From: Silene conica
Taxonomy: Eukaryota; Streptophyta; Magnoliopsida; Caryophyllales; Caryophyllaceae
DNA length: 64,000 nt
Reading direction: 5' to 3'
NCBI GenBank assembly: GCA_029255685.2
Contig: CM055315.2
Coordinates: 31,873,501-31,937,500 of the forward strand
Of this stretch, positions 33,948 through 45,248 are shown in pieces. Made by a program: the position numbers and the translations under genes. Within the stretch, counting starts at the first letter, position 1; every line of letters begins with the position of its first letter. The notes below the pieces were generated by a model that saw nothing but the letters and a program-made list of their open reading frames with translations, did no database searches and had not been told where the DNA came from.

Positions 33948-35888
33948 TTGTTATTAGCAGTTAAATTTGTTCGTGTTCTACACTGAAAAGAAGATAAAAA
34001 TAAAACGATATAAGCAGCTCATCGTTGTGATTTAAGACTATTTTAAATCGAATTTAAACTCATAGACTCATGCATTTATATAATTGATCTCCCTCAAGAA
34101 TTATATAAACAATCAAGACTTAATTTCCGTAAATTGATAAGTCAACCGCTTGGCTAGTTCTACCGTTAGAACTCTTGGTCGATAGATTTCCGTAAATCTC
34201 ATCTTTTAGTCCATCTCAGTTGCTAGATAGTATCTAGTGACCACGATGTTGAGATAAAATAAATCATTTGTTCCCACTTACCCGACGTAGAAGGGGTTAT
34301 AGTATGCCTACCGACGAAGAAGGGATTCATGGGAGGCTGATTTATAAAGACTAATCTCAATTTTTGGTTATACGAGGAAGACCCCATCAACTTGTTTTTA
34401 TTCATTTTAAGTGAACTAAAATCTATCATTGCGTGAATGAACAAAATTAAGTGATGGCTTAAAAAATGACAAAAGACATCGGTATGTCATAGAAAACTAG
34501 CACGCGCCCTCTACATGAGTCAGTTTTCCGGCATGTTATAGGTGGTTTGGTTTTAGGCGGAATATGATGCAAACTATTACCGATGAAAGCATGAAAGAAA
34601 GCAATAAACGTAAATAAAAGTCCTAGTGTAGCCTATCCTACCAAAATAAACATTAAAACAACTTGGAATCCACAGTAGGACCCGAGAAGCTTGTCTTGAT
34701 GTTCCATCTTGGTCTTTGCAGCGGGAGTGAGCATCCGGTCTCCGTCTTTGGTCTTCACAAAATTACGAATTTAAATTACAAATATAAACCTATTTACATT
34801 CTAATTTAAATACAAAAGTAATTACAAGGGAAAAAACAAAACGGAGATGCGAGATCTCAAAATTACAACCAAGACTATGTTCCATCATTACCGAAACACA
34901 ATCTTCTAAGGCCACACTAAGTTACAACCGTTTGCAAAAATTAAATACGTTATAAAAGCATTCAAAAGCATTCAACAAACGATAAATAAAATGCATCAAC
35001 TAAAACAAATTCATTCGTGACATAATACCGTTATTATGTTTAATAAATTTTACCAAACCACCTTACGAGATTAAAATTATGTGATTAAACTGTTTTAGTC
35101 ACATTAATCTTAATAAACTTATAATCCATTATTTTAAACCGTTTTAAAATAATATTTATCTATCGAGTGTGCACCGTTTAACAAATGTTAATATACTATT
35201 TCCGTATATAGTATATTACCATGGGCCAAAAGAAAACAAAATAAAAAATTTATTTTCGAAATTCTGCCAAAACAGGGTTGCTCGATCGAGTCACTAGAGT
35301 ACTCGATCGAGTAACCTTGACAGATGAGTTTGCTCGATCGAGTAACTCAAGTGCTCGATCGAACCAAAACAAATTCCCGAAAACCAAAATTTTCAGAAAA
35401 AGAAAAAATTCCAGAAAACTGCTCGATCGAGTTAAAACGTGATCGATCGAGGATCAGTGTCACTCGATCGAGTACAGCAAGTCTCGATCGAGTGACGGGT
35501 TAGAAGCAAAAACTACTCGATCGAGTGACGGTTGCCACAAAAATGCTCGATCGAGCCAAAAAGTGCTCGATCGAGTGACGGGTAGCAGAGGAAAACTACG
35601 AACGAGTAGAAATACGCTCGTTCGTAGAATCCCAAAAACGCTGCATCTATTTAAAAACAAAATATTTATTTATCCTTGATTTCAATCGTGTAAATCAACA
35701 ATAAACAACAACAAATGATTCACATATTGCTAAGAATATCGATTAATCAACAATATGCAAATCAAAATCGAAAAACAAGATCGATTTCTCACAATAGGGC
35801 ACACGGCCGCAGCATCAAACGGGTTTTAAAAAAACCGATTTTTAAAACATCTTATGAAAAACACAATTGTAAAATTTTCGTGGCCTTG
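33948..35888 (-). mobile_element. K leader with CTCGATCGAG cluster
   Basis: About 1.9 kb between PBS and gag, no gene. The PBS-proximal part (35278-35590) contains about ten CTCGATCGAG/ACTCGATCGAGT palindromes spaced 20-50 bp, the same word that marks Athila elements B, C and E, although K is a Ty1/copia element. The rest is AT-rich with no clear feature. Confidence 0.65.
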
Positions 35889-35900
35889 GCTCTGATACCA
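35889..35900 (-). promoter_or_regulatory. Primer binding site (initiator tRNA-Met type) of K
   Basis: Minus strand TGGTATCAGAGC, two bases after the LTR end (...CCCCACA). Confidence 0.85.
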
Positions 35901-35902
35901 CT

Positions 35903-36905
35903 TGTGGGGAATTTCCGTATATTCACCCTTAAAATTACAGGATTATAACGAAAAAATATACATGTGAATATCGTCATAAGATGAAAAACAAAAAACGAAA
36001 GGAAAGGATACACAACCTTAGGTCCTAGCGCGAATGGCCTACGAACAGGAATTAATAGAAATTCTCTCCTATAACTTGCACCCAAGACCCGTCTGAGATG
36101 ATGTCGCGTGTGCTAGAAATACTCTCCAATTGCCTTGCAATATGGGGAGAGTTTTTGTGAGTTTTAGATGTGAGATCTAGGTTTTGGGAGAAAGCTGCAC
36201 TCAAAACCCTAGTTTTAGGAATAATGAATTACCAGTAGTTGACAAAAGGAGAATTACTCTCCTTTTGTAATCCACTCGGTCGGCCGAAATAGGTCAAAGG
36301 GTGAGAGTGGGCTTTCTATTCTCACCTTATTCTCTTGCGTGATTCGACCCTAAAGCTAATATATAATCCGCGGGTTTTAATTATAAATCGTATACATGTT
36401 ATCAGATATTAATGCAGTCGATACATTAATAATGGTCTGATAAGAAAATTACGATATTGTATAATTAGCTCAATTAATATAACTGCTTATATTAATACAC
36501 GAATTCAATATTTAATTAAATATAACCGTTTATATTTAATATACGAATTAATCATGTAATCCGTATTAGCTAAAATTATTTAATCCGTATTAAATAATTA
36601 TCTCAACATCTCATTGACTAATTTAATTGTCAATACCTCTGACTAACTGTTTAGTCGTATTCGGCATAAATGTGACTGTATTTTCATACCTTCACATCTC
36701 TTAAACGTGTCCTATAGGTGTGACGTATAGGGACCAGTTGATCACCGCCATCCGTATGATAATAACGTCAAACTTATCTAGCAAGCCAACCGTTATTGAT
36801 AAACGTGGATCAACTGATAATAATACCAAAGTATGCCCTTGTACGTGATCCTTTAAGAGATTTAATAAATCATTGTACTAACTGTCAAGGACACCAGCTC
36901 CAACA
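35903..36905 (-). mobile_element. K 5' LTR
   Basis: 1,003 bp. On the minus strand it begins TGTTGGAGCTGGTGTCC at 36905 and ends TTCCCCACA at 35903. Its start is similar to the F LTR start (TGTTGGGAAATGTGTCC), so K and F are related. It is the MITE-free partner of the solo LTR at 29388-30458. Confidence 0.88.
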
Positions 36906-37014
36906 ATCTTAAGTCCTTAATTCTACCCCATCTCTCATTCATTATTTGATTTATTGGTCGAGTTAAGCTTGGGGATCACATGAGTGCGTCAGGAGCGATA
37001 ACACTCTGATACCA
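36906..37014 (-). mobile_element. T leader and PBS
   Basis: Leader of element T between the K insertion (ATCTT at 36906-36910) and the PBS (minus strand TGGTATCAGAGT, 37003-37014). Duplicated at 30459-30567. Confidence 0.75.
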
Positions 37015-37016
37015 AC

Positions 37017-38176
37017 TGTAAAAACCCCTCGCGATAGTGGAATAATAAACATACAAAATGCATGAAAAATGCGGGAATTTAAACTTTTTGACATGATACA
37101 CAAAACATGCGAGGCAAATTACGAAACTAACATGCGGAAAAAAAACAAGACTAGATAAGTATAAAGTATATATACAATGCAACCCAGGATATCATACCCC
37201 ACGGGTACCAAAACTGTATAAGTCAAGAATTGAGTCTAGCTACACGAATGGGTTAAGTCATGTCATTGATAATGCATCGCTCGCTAGCTCTCGAGTGAAT
37301 GCCCCATGTACAAACAGCACCAACTTACATACATGGAAACATGTACGCCACAGTCAGTGGGGAGTAACTAAAGGTTCTCCTAGCCGTCTATTGTCAATAA
37401 ACACATAAGCAAGTAAACATATTATACATATAAGCATGCTCCAACATAAGCGTAGTTATGAGAAGCGCAAATCATATTTCCTCAGCTTAAGCATATTCAA
37501 CCTTGATGATTAGCTCAAAAACCCCAATTCAGGTCTAACTAAAACACACATTCAAGTATTATCTAGCACTGTACCCCGATTCAAGCAAGCTAGACATAAA
37601 TTAATCAGCAATATCTAAATCTGACCTCGACTTAGGCAAGACTATACATAAATAATCAGCAGTATCTATATCATGAACCTCGACTCAGGCATGAATAGAC
37701 ACAATCAATTTGCATTGGTTCAGAGGTCCTGACTCAGACATCAACCAACACTTGGCAACCACACTTTGGGCACGACACAATGACCAGAGCTGCCCCAACA
37801 TTTAGATCACCCGTCATAGCAAATCAGAGGTCCCTACTTAGACATGATCAGCCACGGTCAACCAAGTTCAAAAAGAAATAGAGGTCCCAACTCAGACATG
37901 TCCCAAATGCATCACACTCTCACGTAATGGCACAGAGGTCCCGACTTAGACATGTCCGATACGCAACATACCTGCATGTATCCAATTAGAGGTCCCGACT
38001 CAGAGATAGTTCGATACACAAGCAAACAAAGATACGTATTGTACTCTAGAGGTCCCGACTCAGACATATTCCAATACTTACCACATCCAAACTATGACCT
38101 AGCCTCTTTACTGACATACGATCTACCATATGATAGCATACAAGCATATAAGTCACATGGATTGTTGGGTTTATGA
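37017..38176 (-). mobile_element. T 5' LTR (left-truncated or variant)
   Basis: Begins on the plus strand TGTAAAAACCCC (the LTR end GGGGTTTTTACA of the minus strand), with conserved LTR blocks ('tactccccactgac', 'gcgagcgatgcat') shared with the inverted LTR at 38177-39883. The outer end is unclear: the sequence changes character near 38165-38176, where the inverted LTR starts. Contains the repeat array at 37680-38070. Confidence 0.65.
37680..38070. repeat. Interspersed GAGGTCCCGACTCAGACAT array in T LTR
   Basis: At least eight copies of a word close to GAGGTCCCGACTCAGACAT at irregular spacing of about 35-70 bp. Single-base changes between copies. The position within the LTR corresponds to that of the TTGGAACGGGT array in the inverted LTR. 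Confidence 0.75.
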
Positions 38177-39883
38177 TGTGCTGCTTAGAGTAGTATATTT
38201 ATGCTTAAAATCATTGTTTAGAACTGTTAAACGAATGGTAGAAAGCATAGTCGAATTGCAGGATATCGCGTAGAAAAATATGGGCTCGAGGTCGTGCGCA
38301 GGCTGCGCCTAGCCTTGCGCAGGTTGTGACCATGCATGTTGTGGCTATTGTTCGTTGCTCGTTTGCGGACTGTTTTGGGTAATTGTTATCTGTTTTTTTA
38401 GCATGCTTCGAGTGATGTTACATGATAAAAATACTTAGTTTAAAATATATATTTGAGCTAGGTAAGAACTAGCAAAGTGATTAGTTACTTATCTTAAGTT
38501 GATTAATTCTTAAGCACTTGATTATAAAGCTTAGCGGACTAAGTTAATTAATTTATGGCATTTGTTTAGACTTGTTAAATATGAGTCTTAGGTAGTTAAT
38601 GAACTTAGTTTAAATGGGTTACTATCCTTATGCTTGTGTTTGTGTATAATGGGTCTTAAGGTAGCCTAATAAATTAAGTTAGAATTGATATATTTTGATG
38701 ATGCGTATTAAGTTAGGTCTTGGAACGAACTCAAGTTAATACGTGAGTTTGTGATGCGTTGACCTTTGCCTTGGAACGGGTCAGGCCCTTCGTGAGTTTG
38801 TATGACCATGCCAGGTTAGGTCTTGGAACGGACCGGGTCTTGGAACAGACTTTATGACCTATCATGTAGGGGTAGCAACGTATAAGGAGGAACTTCGGTT
38901 GGAACGCCGAGACTCGAACGGGGCCGCTCAGTGCCGATTAAGCCTTGGAACGGGCCTTGGCCGGTGCTTGCTTGAGTACCTTGGAACGGGTACTTAGGTG
39001 TTTCTTTGTGCATATCTTGGAACGGATATGGGATTGCTTGAATGCCTTGGAACGGGTGTTTAGGTGTTTGTTGTGTATATCTTGGAACAGATATGGAATT
39101 TGCTTGAGTACCTTGGAACTGGTATTTCTATGATTGATTGTGTGTATCTTGGAACGGATACGGATTTACTTGAGTTTACCTTGGAACTGGTAATGGGATG
39201 TTTGAGTATGCCCTGGAACGGGTACCGTAAGACTTAGTATGCCTTGGACCAGGTAATGCTTAGTTGGAGTGAAGTGTTTGTATACTTATGTTGGTTATGT
39301 CTTGAGATTTGACCACTGAACAAGTCATAGAGTGTGATTATGCTTGCATGCTTATAAGGGTGATTAACATGAGTATTGCATGAATGAGTTTTGGATGTTA
39401 AGTAAACCTATGATAGTTATTCATGAGTAGCGTACTTCACATGATATGGTTTATGTTGGAGTATGTATGGTTGATTATATGATTACATGTTTACGTGTTT
39501 GTGACAATAAGTGGCTGGGAGAACCTCTAGTCACTCCCCACTGACTATGGCGTACATGTTTCATGTATGTAGGTTGGTGCAGCTTGTACAGGGGGGATCC
39601 GTTGAGGCTAGCGAGCGATGATCCTTCATCGATTTGACTATCACCTTTATCGTGTAGCTAGACCTTCTTTTTGATATTACAGTTTTGTGCCTGTAGGGAT
39701 ATCTTATCTCGGGCTGTTGGTTTTGTAATTAACACTTTATAATTATCTACGTTTTATTTCTTCCGCATTTCAGTTTTCGTAATTCACCTCGCATGTTAGT
39801 TTAATTATGTCAAAAGTTTTAATTCCACGCAAAATTTCATGCATTTGTATGTTTTACTTTCAGCTGCCGCGAGGGGTTTTACA
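38177..39883 (+). mobile_element. T-like LTR in opposite orientation
   Basis: Ends CTGCCGCGAGGGGTTTTACA, the same as the T LTR end read on the other strand, and shares its inner blocks. A start at TGTGCTGC (38177) would give a 1,707-bp LTR flanked by a 4-bp ATGA repeat (38173-38176, 39884-39887), but this start is a guess. Neither PBS nor PPT is attached. The right neighbour is gag of another element, so a simple solo LTR is not proven. Confidence 0.55.
38713..39255. repeat. CTTGGAACGGGTA interspersed array
   Basis: About fifteen copies of CTTGGAACGGGTA or variants (GGATA, GACC, AGATA, ACTGGTA), about every 30 bp between 38942 and 39255 and more loosely before that. They lie inside the inverted T-like LTR. 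Confidence 0.85.
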
Positions 39884-40653
39884 ATGAGCATCCTCCACAA
39901 CATCCTGCTTCCCCATGGTGAATAGTTTGCCGCTACTCTTCTGGCCCTCTCCCTGAACGGTCGTCGTAGATGAGTTAGGCTTAGCCGCTGATTCCTGACT
40001 GCCTCCCGCATTGGGCCTCTATTAGCCTCCCTGATGGTTATAGTTACCGTAGCTCGGCTTCCCCTGATTGCCCCACGTACTCGCAGGATAGCTGCTCCTA
40101 TAATTCTGGGTCCACTAGAAAGGTCCTCAATAGTTGCCTCCCCCGAACTTCCTGAACTCCAGTCTCTTGTGCCCAGCTGCAATACAGTTAAAACATCTCG
40201 CAACAAAGGTGCACTAACACAGCGACCCCCTTGACTTTCATTACCAGCTCCCCTAGAGTAAGAACGACCCTGGCTGAAGCTCCCTTCTTGTAGCCTCCCT
40301 GAGAACTGTCACCCTTAGTCTTGTTCTTCTCCCCACTCTTCTCTCTAGTATATCTAGCTAGATTAGCCAGCCTCTCAGCGTGCCCAACTCATTCATAGAA
40401 CTCCTTGAGGTCAGTCGACACTCCTACAGGCAATCTCTCCATGATGCGGTGAGTCATCCCCTTCTCGAACCTTAAGGCCAGCGTCTGCTGGGTCAACCCT
40501 ATATCCTTTACCTGACGTGCCAAGTCGTTAAACTTTACATAGTACTCTGAAACTGGCATGTCATCAGACATCCTAAAACTATCAAAATCAGCCCTCAACT
40601 GACTACGGGCGTGCTGGGACAAACTCACGCTTCATAGTCGCCCTAAAGGCGTC
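39884..40653 (-). pseudogene. gag: Gag fragment of a third gypsy element (M)
   Basis: Minus strand. Starts abruptly at the A2 junction with AFRATMKREFVP, continues after a frame change with SQLRADFDSFRMSDDMPVSEYY, the typical Tekay/Del retrotransposon-gag core. A zinc-knuckle remnant (CFNCIAAGHK, final Cys lost) follows, then KLFTMGKQDVVEDAH just before the T-like LTR. In intact elements that last motif leads into the protease, so gag was cut at its end. Frames are shifted at several places. Confidence 0.65.
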
Positions 40654-42552
40654 CACATTAAGGCTACGAATAACATCCTTAAACTTATCAAAGGATACAT
40701 GTTCCTTCGTCGGGATGAGCCTCTCCGGATATGGAGGGAGGGTAGAGCCTTCAGCATTTGCGGCTCTCCTCAAGAACTTCGGGCTGTTGTCTCCTTGAAA
40801 TAGGAATTGCTTCAAATTTTCTGGCATTTCTGGCCTGAATGAGTCTGCCTCATCAGCTACATTGGTCGGTCAACCACTCTCCCCGGTCAGTCGACCGGTC
40901 TCTGCTTCCTCTGAGTTCCAGTAGATACTGGAACAGCTTCTGACTTTTCGACATTGGTCGATCGACTTACAGCACTGGTCGGTCGACCAACCTTACTAGT
41001 ACTCGCCTCTTCTTTTTTCTGGTTTTTCTTTTCCACAGCCTTCGGACTTCCCACCTTGGTCCTACTCCTCAAAGAGATGATATTGAGGGTCTCTTTTTTC
41101 TGGTCGGGTTGGGTCGGAAGTTGCCCCAGAGTCCTTGAATTGTTCTTGCTCGCAATTTGAGCAATTTGAGACTCTAACATCTTCATCCCGGCCTCCCCCG
41201 CTTGGGACTCCTATTTGCACCATCCCAATTAGGCTTTGGATCATTGTCTCGGTGCTTTGAGGTGGGTTTTGAGGTTGTTCTGGAATGAAAGGCTGTTTTT
41301 GGAAAGTTTGTTTGTGGGGTGGGATATAGCTTTGGCTTTGAGGTGGTGGTTGTTGTGGATTCTGAACATTTTGGCTTGTCCACCTCAAGTTGGGATGGAA
41401 ATTATTCGGGTCATAGAAGTTATTTTGGCGGTAGTGTTGGAATGTCGCACAAGTTTCATTTGGAGTAGTACGAAACTTGGAGACATGGCCTTCTCCACCG
41501 CACCCCTCGCAAGCAAACGGTCCATTCGACACCGCGTTTACTTGATACATTCCACCCTTACTTCCTCCACCAAGCTCGTATTTGTCAAAACGAGCTATGA
41601 GAGCCTCAATCGCAGCTACCGAAGATTCGGCCTTTCTTTGGTTACCACGGGAACTCCCGTGCTCGGGTACAGCAACATCTTCTATTATTTTGTGACCCTT
41701 GGTCTCCCCACTATTCTCCTGAAACCTTCCATTGGCCGCAGCGTCCAAGTAAGCACGGTTGTCATCATACAACCCGTTGTAAAACTGGTTGCAAAGGAAC
41801 CATTTTATCTATGGTGAGGTATGGATCGAACAAGCCTCTTGAATCGCGTCCACGCTTCACTAAAATCTTCAGCCGACCCGTGTTTGAAGCTATTTATTTG
41901 GGCCCTGAAGGCATTGGTTTTCGACGTGGAATAATATTTCCGGTAAAAAGCCAATGCCAATGTAATCCAATCCGTGACACCAGCAGCAGTGCGGTCCAAA
42001 TCCCGGTACCATTCCCGAGCTGAATCCCGAAGAGAGAAAATAAACATAGTCTGTTTGATCTGATCTTGGGTAACACCATCTGGAGGCGCAATAGAGAAAA
42101 TATATTCGGTAAAGATCTTTATGTGCTTCGTCGCGTCTTCATTAGCTGCACCCCCAAATTGGTTTTTTTTCAACCATAGAGAAATAGGAGGGTTTGGCTT
42201 CAAATGGTTTACCCTTTCCCGCAGGTAATGTGAACCCTTTGTAAAGGTCCTTCACCTGGGGCATGGAATGACTAGCAATACTAGCTTCCTCGGCCATTTC
42301 GTCTTCGTCGGGTTTAGGGGGTTCGGTATTTATGAGTGAATTGGGTGTGGGTGGTTGATTTGGTGAAAGCGAGTGATTTGGTGTATGTGGGTGATTTGGT
42401 GTAGGTGGTTGGTTATCGAAAATGTCTTCTTGGAATAAAGAAGATGGAGAACCTCCTTCTTTATCCTGCTGAAATAACTTTCTCTTAATCCTAAGAGTCT
42501 TCTCAAGCTCGAGGTCAAGGGGAAGTAGTTCTTCTTGAACTGACCTGCGCAT
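40654..42552 (-). pseudogene. gag-pro: Athila gag pseudogene of A2
   Basis: Minus strand from ATG 42552 (MRRSVQEELLPLDLELEKTL). The gag core is FSLRDSAREWYRDLDRTAAG (about 42050-41990). Zinc knuckle CEGCGGEGHVSKFR has lost the last Cys (Arg). There is a Pro/Gln-rich stretch, then a linker with GGTCGACC palindromes (40995-40860), and the frame ends at VIRSLNV at the M junction. Frameshifts occur near 42170, 41800, 41150 and 40880. Protease and beyond are missing. Closest in the window is A1, with which it shares most residues. Confidence 0.82.
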
Positions 42553-42649
42553 AAGATAGAAACTACAGGAAAAAGTGAGAACGGTTTAAGGAACAAAGTT
42601 CCTTAAACACAAAAATAAGACAAAAAAAACAATAAACATTAGCGCTACC

Positions 42650-42670
42650 TCCCCGGCAACGGCGCCAAAA
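42650..42670 (-). promoter_or_regulatory. Primer binding site (tRNA-Asp type) of A2
   Basis: Minus strand TGGCGCCGTTGCCGGGGA, a perfect complement of the plant tRNA-Asp 3' end as I know it, next to the LTR end. Confidence 0.9.
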
Positions 42671-42672
42671 TT

Positions 42673-44282
42673 TGATACCCGTCGTTGTGGGTATCAAAGA
42701 TAATATTTATAAGTTCCTAGCTTTAACTATAGATAGCGAAAGTCAGGGTCGAACCACAAGGTGGTTGGGAGTGTTATTTGTTTTAAGTCTAAGTCTTAAG
42801 GTAACAAGTTGGGGTTTTAATGATTGGTATTGGTTTGTCACTAAGTCTAACAATAAAATAAGAACGAGACAAAAATAAAGATGTGAATAATAAACTATAG
42901 TAAAAGAGATGTTAGGATGATCGGGTTGTTATAGCTACGATGGCATATGGTCTAGGTCAACAAGTATTGCAGTCGTGTAAGGGGTATAACAAATCCTTTC
43001 GGTCTATGTTATCTAATAGCTTCTTTCGGCCTATGCTATTAGTTCCTAGGTCTCACAAATATCGGGTGTCAACAATATGGGTGATTCCTAATGTCTAGGT
43101 CACATACCTTTCAGTCTTAGTAACCTAGCTGTCTTAAAACGTTAAATAATGCCTTTCCCTTATCTTTCAATCCCCGGTTGGTCATTATTATGCATCCTAC
43201 AAGTCTCCCTTCGGTCTCGTTGTAAGATAAAGCGAATAACGAAAGAAAACAGGTCTGATCATACACAGAGTTGGTCGACCGACCAGCTATTCTAGTCGAT
43301 CGACTAACTAACTACCTCAGTCGACCGACCAGAGAAGCCAGTCGGTCGACCGAGGTCTGCTACGGGTTTCCCTAATTCGATGCCATCTACGCCATTACTC
43401 GCCTACATCCTAACATATGATATTTAGCTAAGCATGGTAACAGTAAAAATAACAACTACGATAAGAACAACAACAAACATAGTGATTAAAACGGTAAGCA
43501 TGTGTTTATCAAACAAGGTTTCGGGATTCTATCTACCGGTATAACGATAATAAGAATAAACAAAACTGAATTAATAAAGAGAGATTACCATGACAAAGGA
43601 AATAGGACAAAAAGATTGAACTTTATTGAGAAAGGCGTGGAATCAGAAAGTTTGCAAATTGAACTATGAAGAACTTGTATAAAACTAACTAAAGAGATTT
43701 CTAAACTAAACTTGATTAGGGTTTTTGCTAAAAACTGAGATAAGAAAAGATGATCTGTACAGGGATTAGTCTAGGCTTATATAAGAATTCCTCAAAGGTT
43801 TTTCTTAACCTAATCTCGCGCTTATGGGATTAATCCTCCTTTTCGAGTTTCTGAAATTTGTGCCTTGGTCGACCGACCGATGATGCTGGTCGGTCGACCA
43901 GTTATCGGGCCCATGGGGTCTTCTGGCTTTGGTTCTGAACTTCTGAACTTAACACGTCAGGTGTGCTGGTCAACCGACCAGTGGGCTCGGTCGGTCGATC
44001 GAAGCACCTGTGTATCAGGCTCTAAAATCTTCATAAGTCGGTCTTTTGGTCCTTGAATTACGCATTGGACTCCGTCCCTTCTTTACTCCTTTGTTCCTTC
44101 AACCGTGCAAAATTCTCGAGGGTAAACTTGGCTCGAAATCGCCTCATTTCCGCATAAATCTGCAAAATAGCATAAAAATACGAAAGTAGACGAAAATAGG
44201 GAAATAGCAACTAAAACTCATAAATGAGCTCTGAAATGCGTGTAAAAATAGATGTAAAACATCATAAAATAGACACGCATCA
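42673..44282 (-). mobile_element. A2 5' LTR
   Basis: 1,610 bp. On the minus strand TGATGCGTGTC at 44282 to GGGTATCA at 42673, the same termini as A1. Palindrome groups at 43865-44000 (U3) and 43270-43355; TATATAAG-like box at 43778-43785 (minus) after the first group. Confidence 0.88.
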
Positions 44283-45045
44283 CTGATACTTCTCATTCTT
44301 AGTTTTAGTTTAGAATTCCGTAACTTTTCTCTATTACTCAGATTGGATTATTGTTCTTCCTTCCTTGCTCTGTTACTTGATTTTCGGTACTTTGTTATAT
44401 ACTCTCTATTTAATTTTCCTTCTCTTTCTGATATGTTGTTAATCATTCGTACCTTTGCTTTATGTATTCTTTTACTGATTATGCGTAGCTAATTCCTACG
44501 CTAGGATTTAGGGTAGCCATGGCGTAGGATGAATAATTAGTTTAGGATACCCGTAATTTGGTTTGTATGTATCCGTCGCACATAATGTCTGTTAATTGTT
44601 TGAGTCAACGCACTCAATTGACTGTTTAGAAACCCACTTGGCCTAGATCGGAAGATTGGTTTAGGGGTAGTTCTGCGACGATTATTAAGACCGTACTAAT
44701 GAGGGCGGAAGCTAAGTTAGTATAGTCTTAGGGCAAATAGCGGACCGGAAGAACCTTTTCATTACCCACAGGCCGAATTTACGGTGTCTTATGACTATTA
44801 GTTCGGATTTTAGTAGCCATGGTGAACCGACAATCCTAGTGCCTTTCTATATCTGTTTTATCTTCCTTTTACTCGTAGTTTTTTAGACATCAAATCAAAC
44901 AAATCCCCATTTTTGTGACATTTCGACAGACCAATTTGAACAGATAATTAGCAACTTTGCCTCCCTGTGGAGATCGACCCTACTTACCACTGACTTATGT
45001 CAGTAGTATTAGGTTTTTATTTTTGGTAATGAAACGACGGTATCA
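44283..45045 (+). mobile_element. C 5' LTR, left part missing
   Basis: R-U5 part of an Athila LTR, matching 50227-50857 of the C 3' LTR up to 44935 and ending AACGACGGTATCA before the PBS. U3 is missing because A2 abuts at 44282. Confidence 0.8.
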
Positions 45046-45050
45046 AATTT

Positions 45051-45068
45051 TGGCGCCGTTACCGGGGA
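45051..45068 (+). promoter_or_regulatory. Primer binding site (tRNA-Asp type) of C
   Basis: TGGCGCCGTTACCGGGGA, one mismatch to the tRNA-Asp complement. Confidence 0.85.
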
Positions 45069-45248
45069 GGCGACGCTTTTATCTGTTTTACTTTGTTTGT
45101 CTTTCGCCTCAAGGGAAGGCTGAGTACCTTGAGGCTGTTGTTATCTTTTTCTTTAGTGTTGTTTTGATAGGCCACAGGTTTATTAGACAGGCTACGGAGG
45201 GAGATTATCGAACGGAAGGCTTGAGTACCTTCGAACCCTTTTGCCAAG

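Larger units (their letters stand above)
31230..36905 (-). mobile_element. Ty1/copia element K, 3' part replaced
   Basis: Minus-strand copia element with 5' LTR (35903-36905), PBS (35889-35900), long leader (33948-35888) and gag-pol down to the beginning of reverse transcriptase. The rest of reverse transcriptase, RNase H, PPT and 3' LTR are missing here: the frame runs into a T LTR fragment at 31229. It inserted into the leader of element T (TSD ATCTT). Confidence 0.85.
40654..44282 (-). mobile_element. Athila-like element A2, 5' half only
   Basis: Minus-strand relative of A1. A full 5' LTR (42673-44282), PBS and gag run up to the linker before the protease. At about 40654 the A2 frame (VIRSLNV) passes directly into gag of element M, so its 3' half is gone. 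On the right it abuts a truncated Athila C LTR at 44283, consistent with insertion into C. Confidence 0.8.

Noticed and set aside
35278-35590. Regularly repeated palindromes as a CRISPR array
   Set aside because: Repeat is only 10 bp, spacing is irregular, spacers are not of equal length, and the context is a plant retrotransposon.
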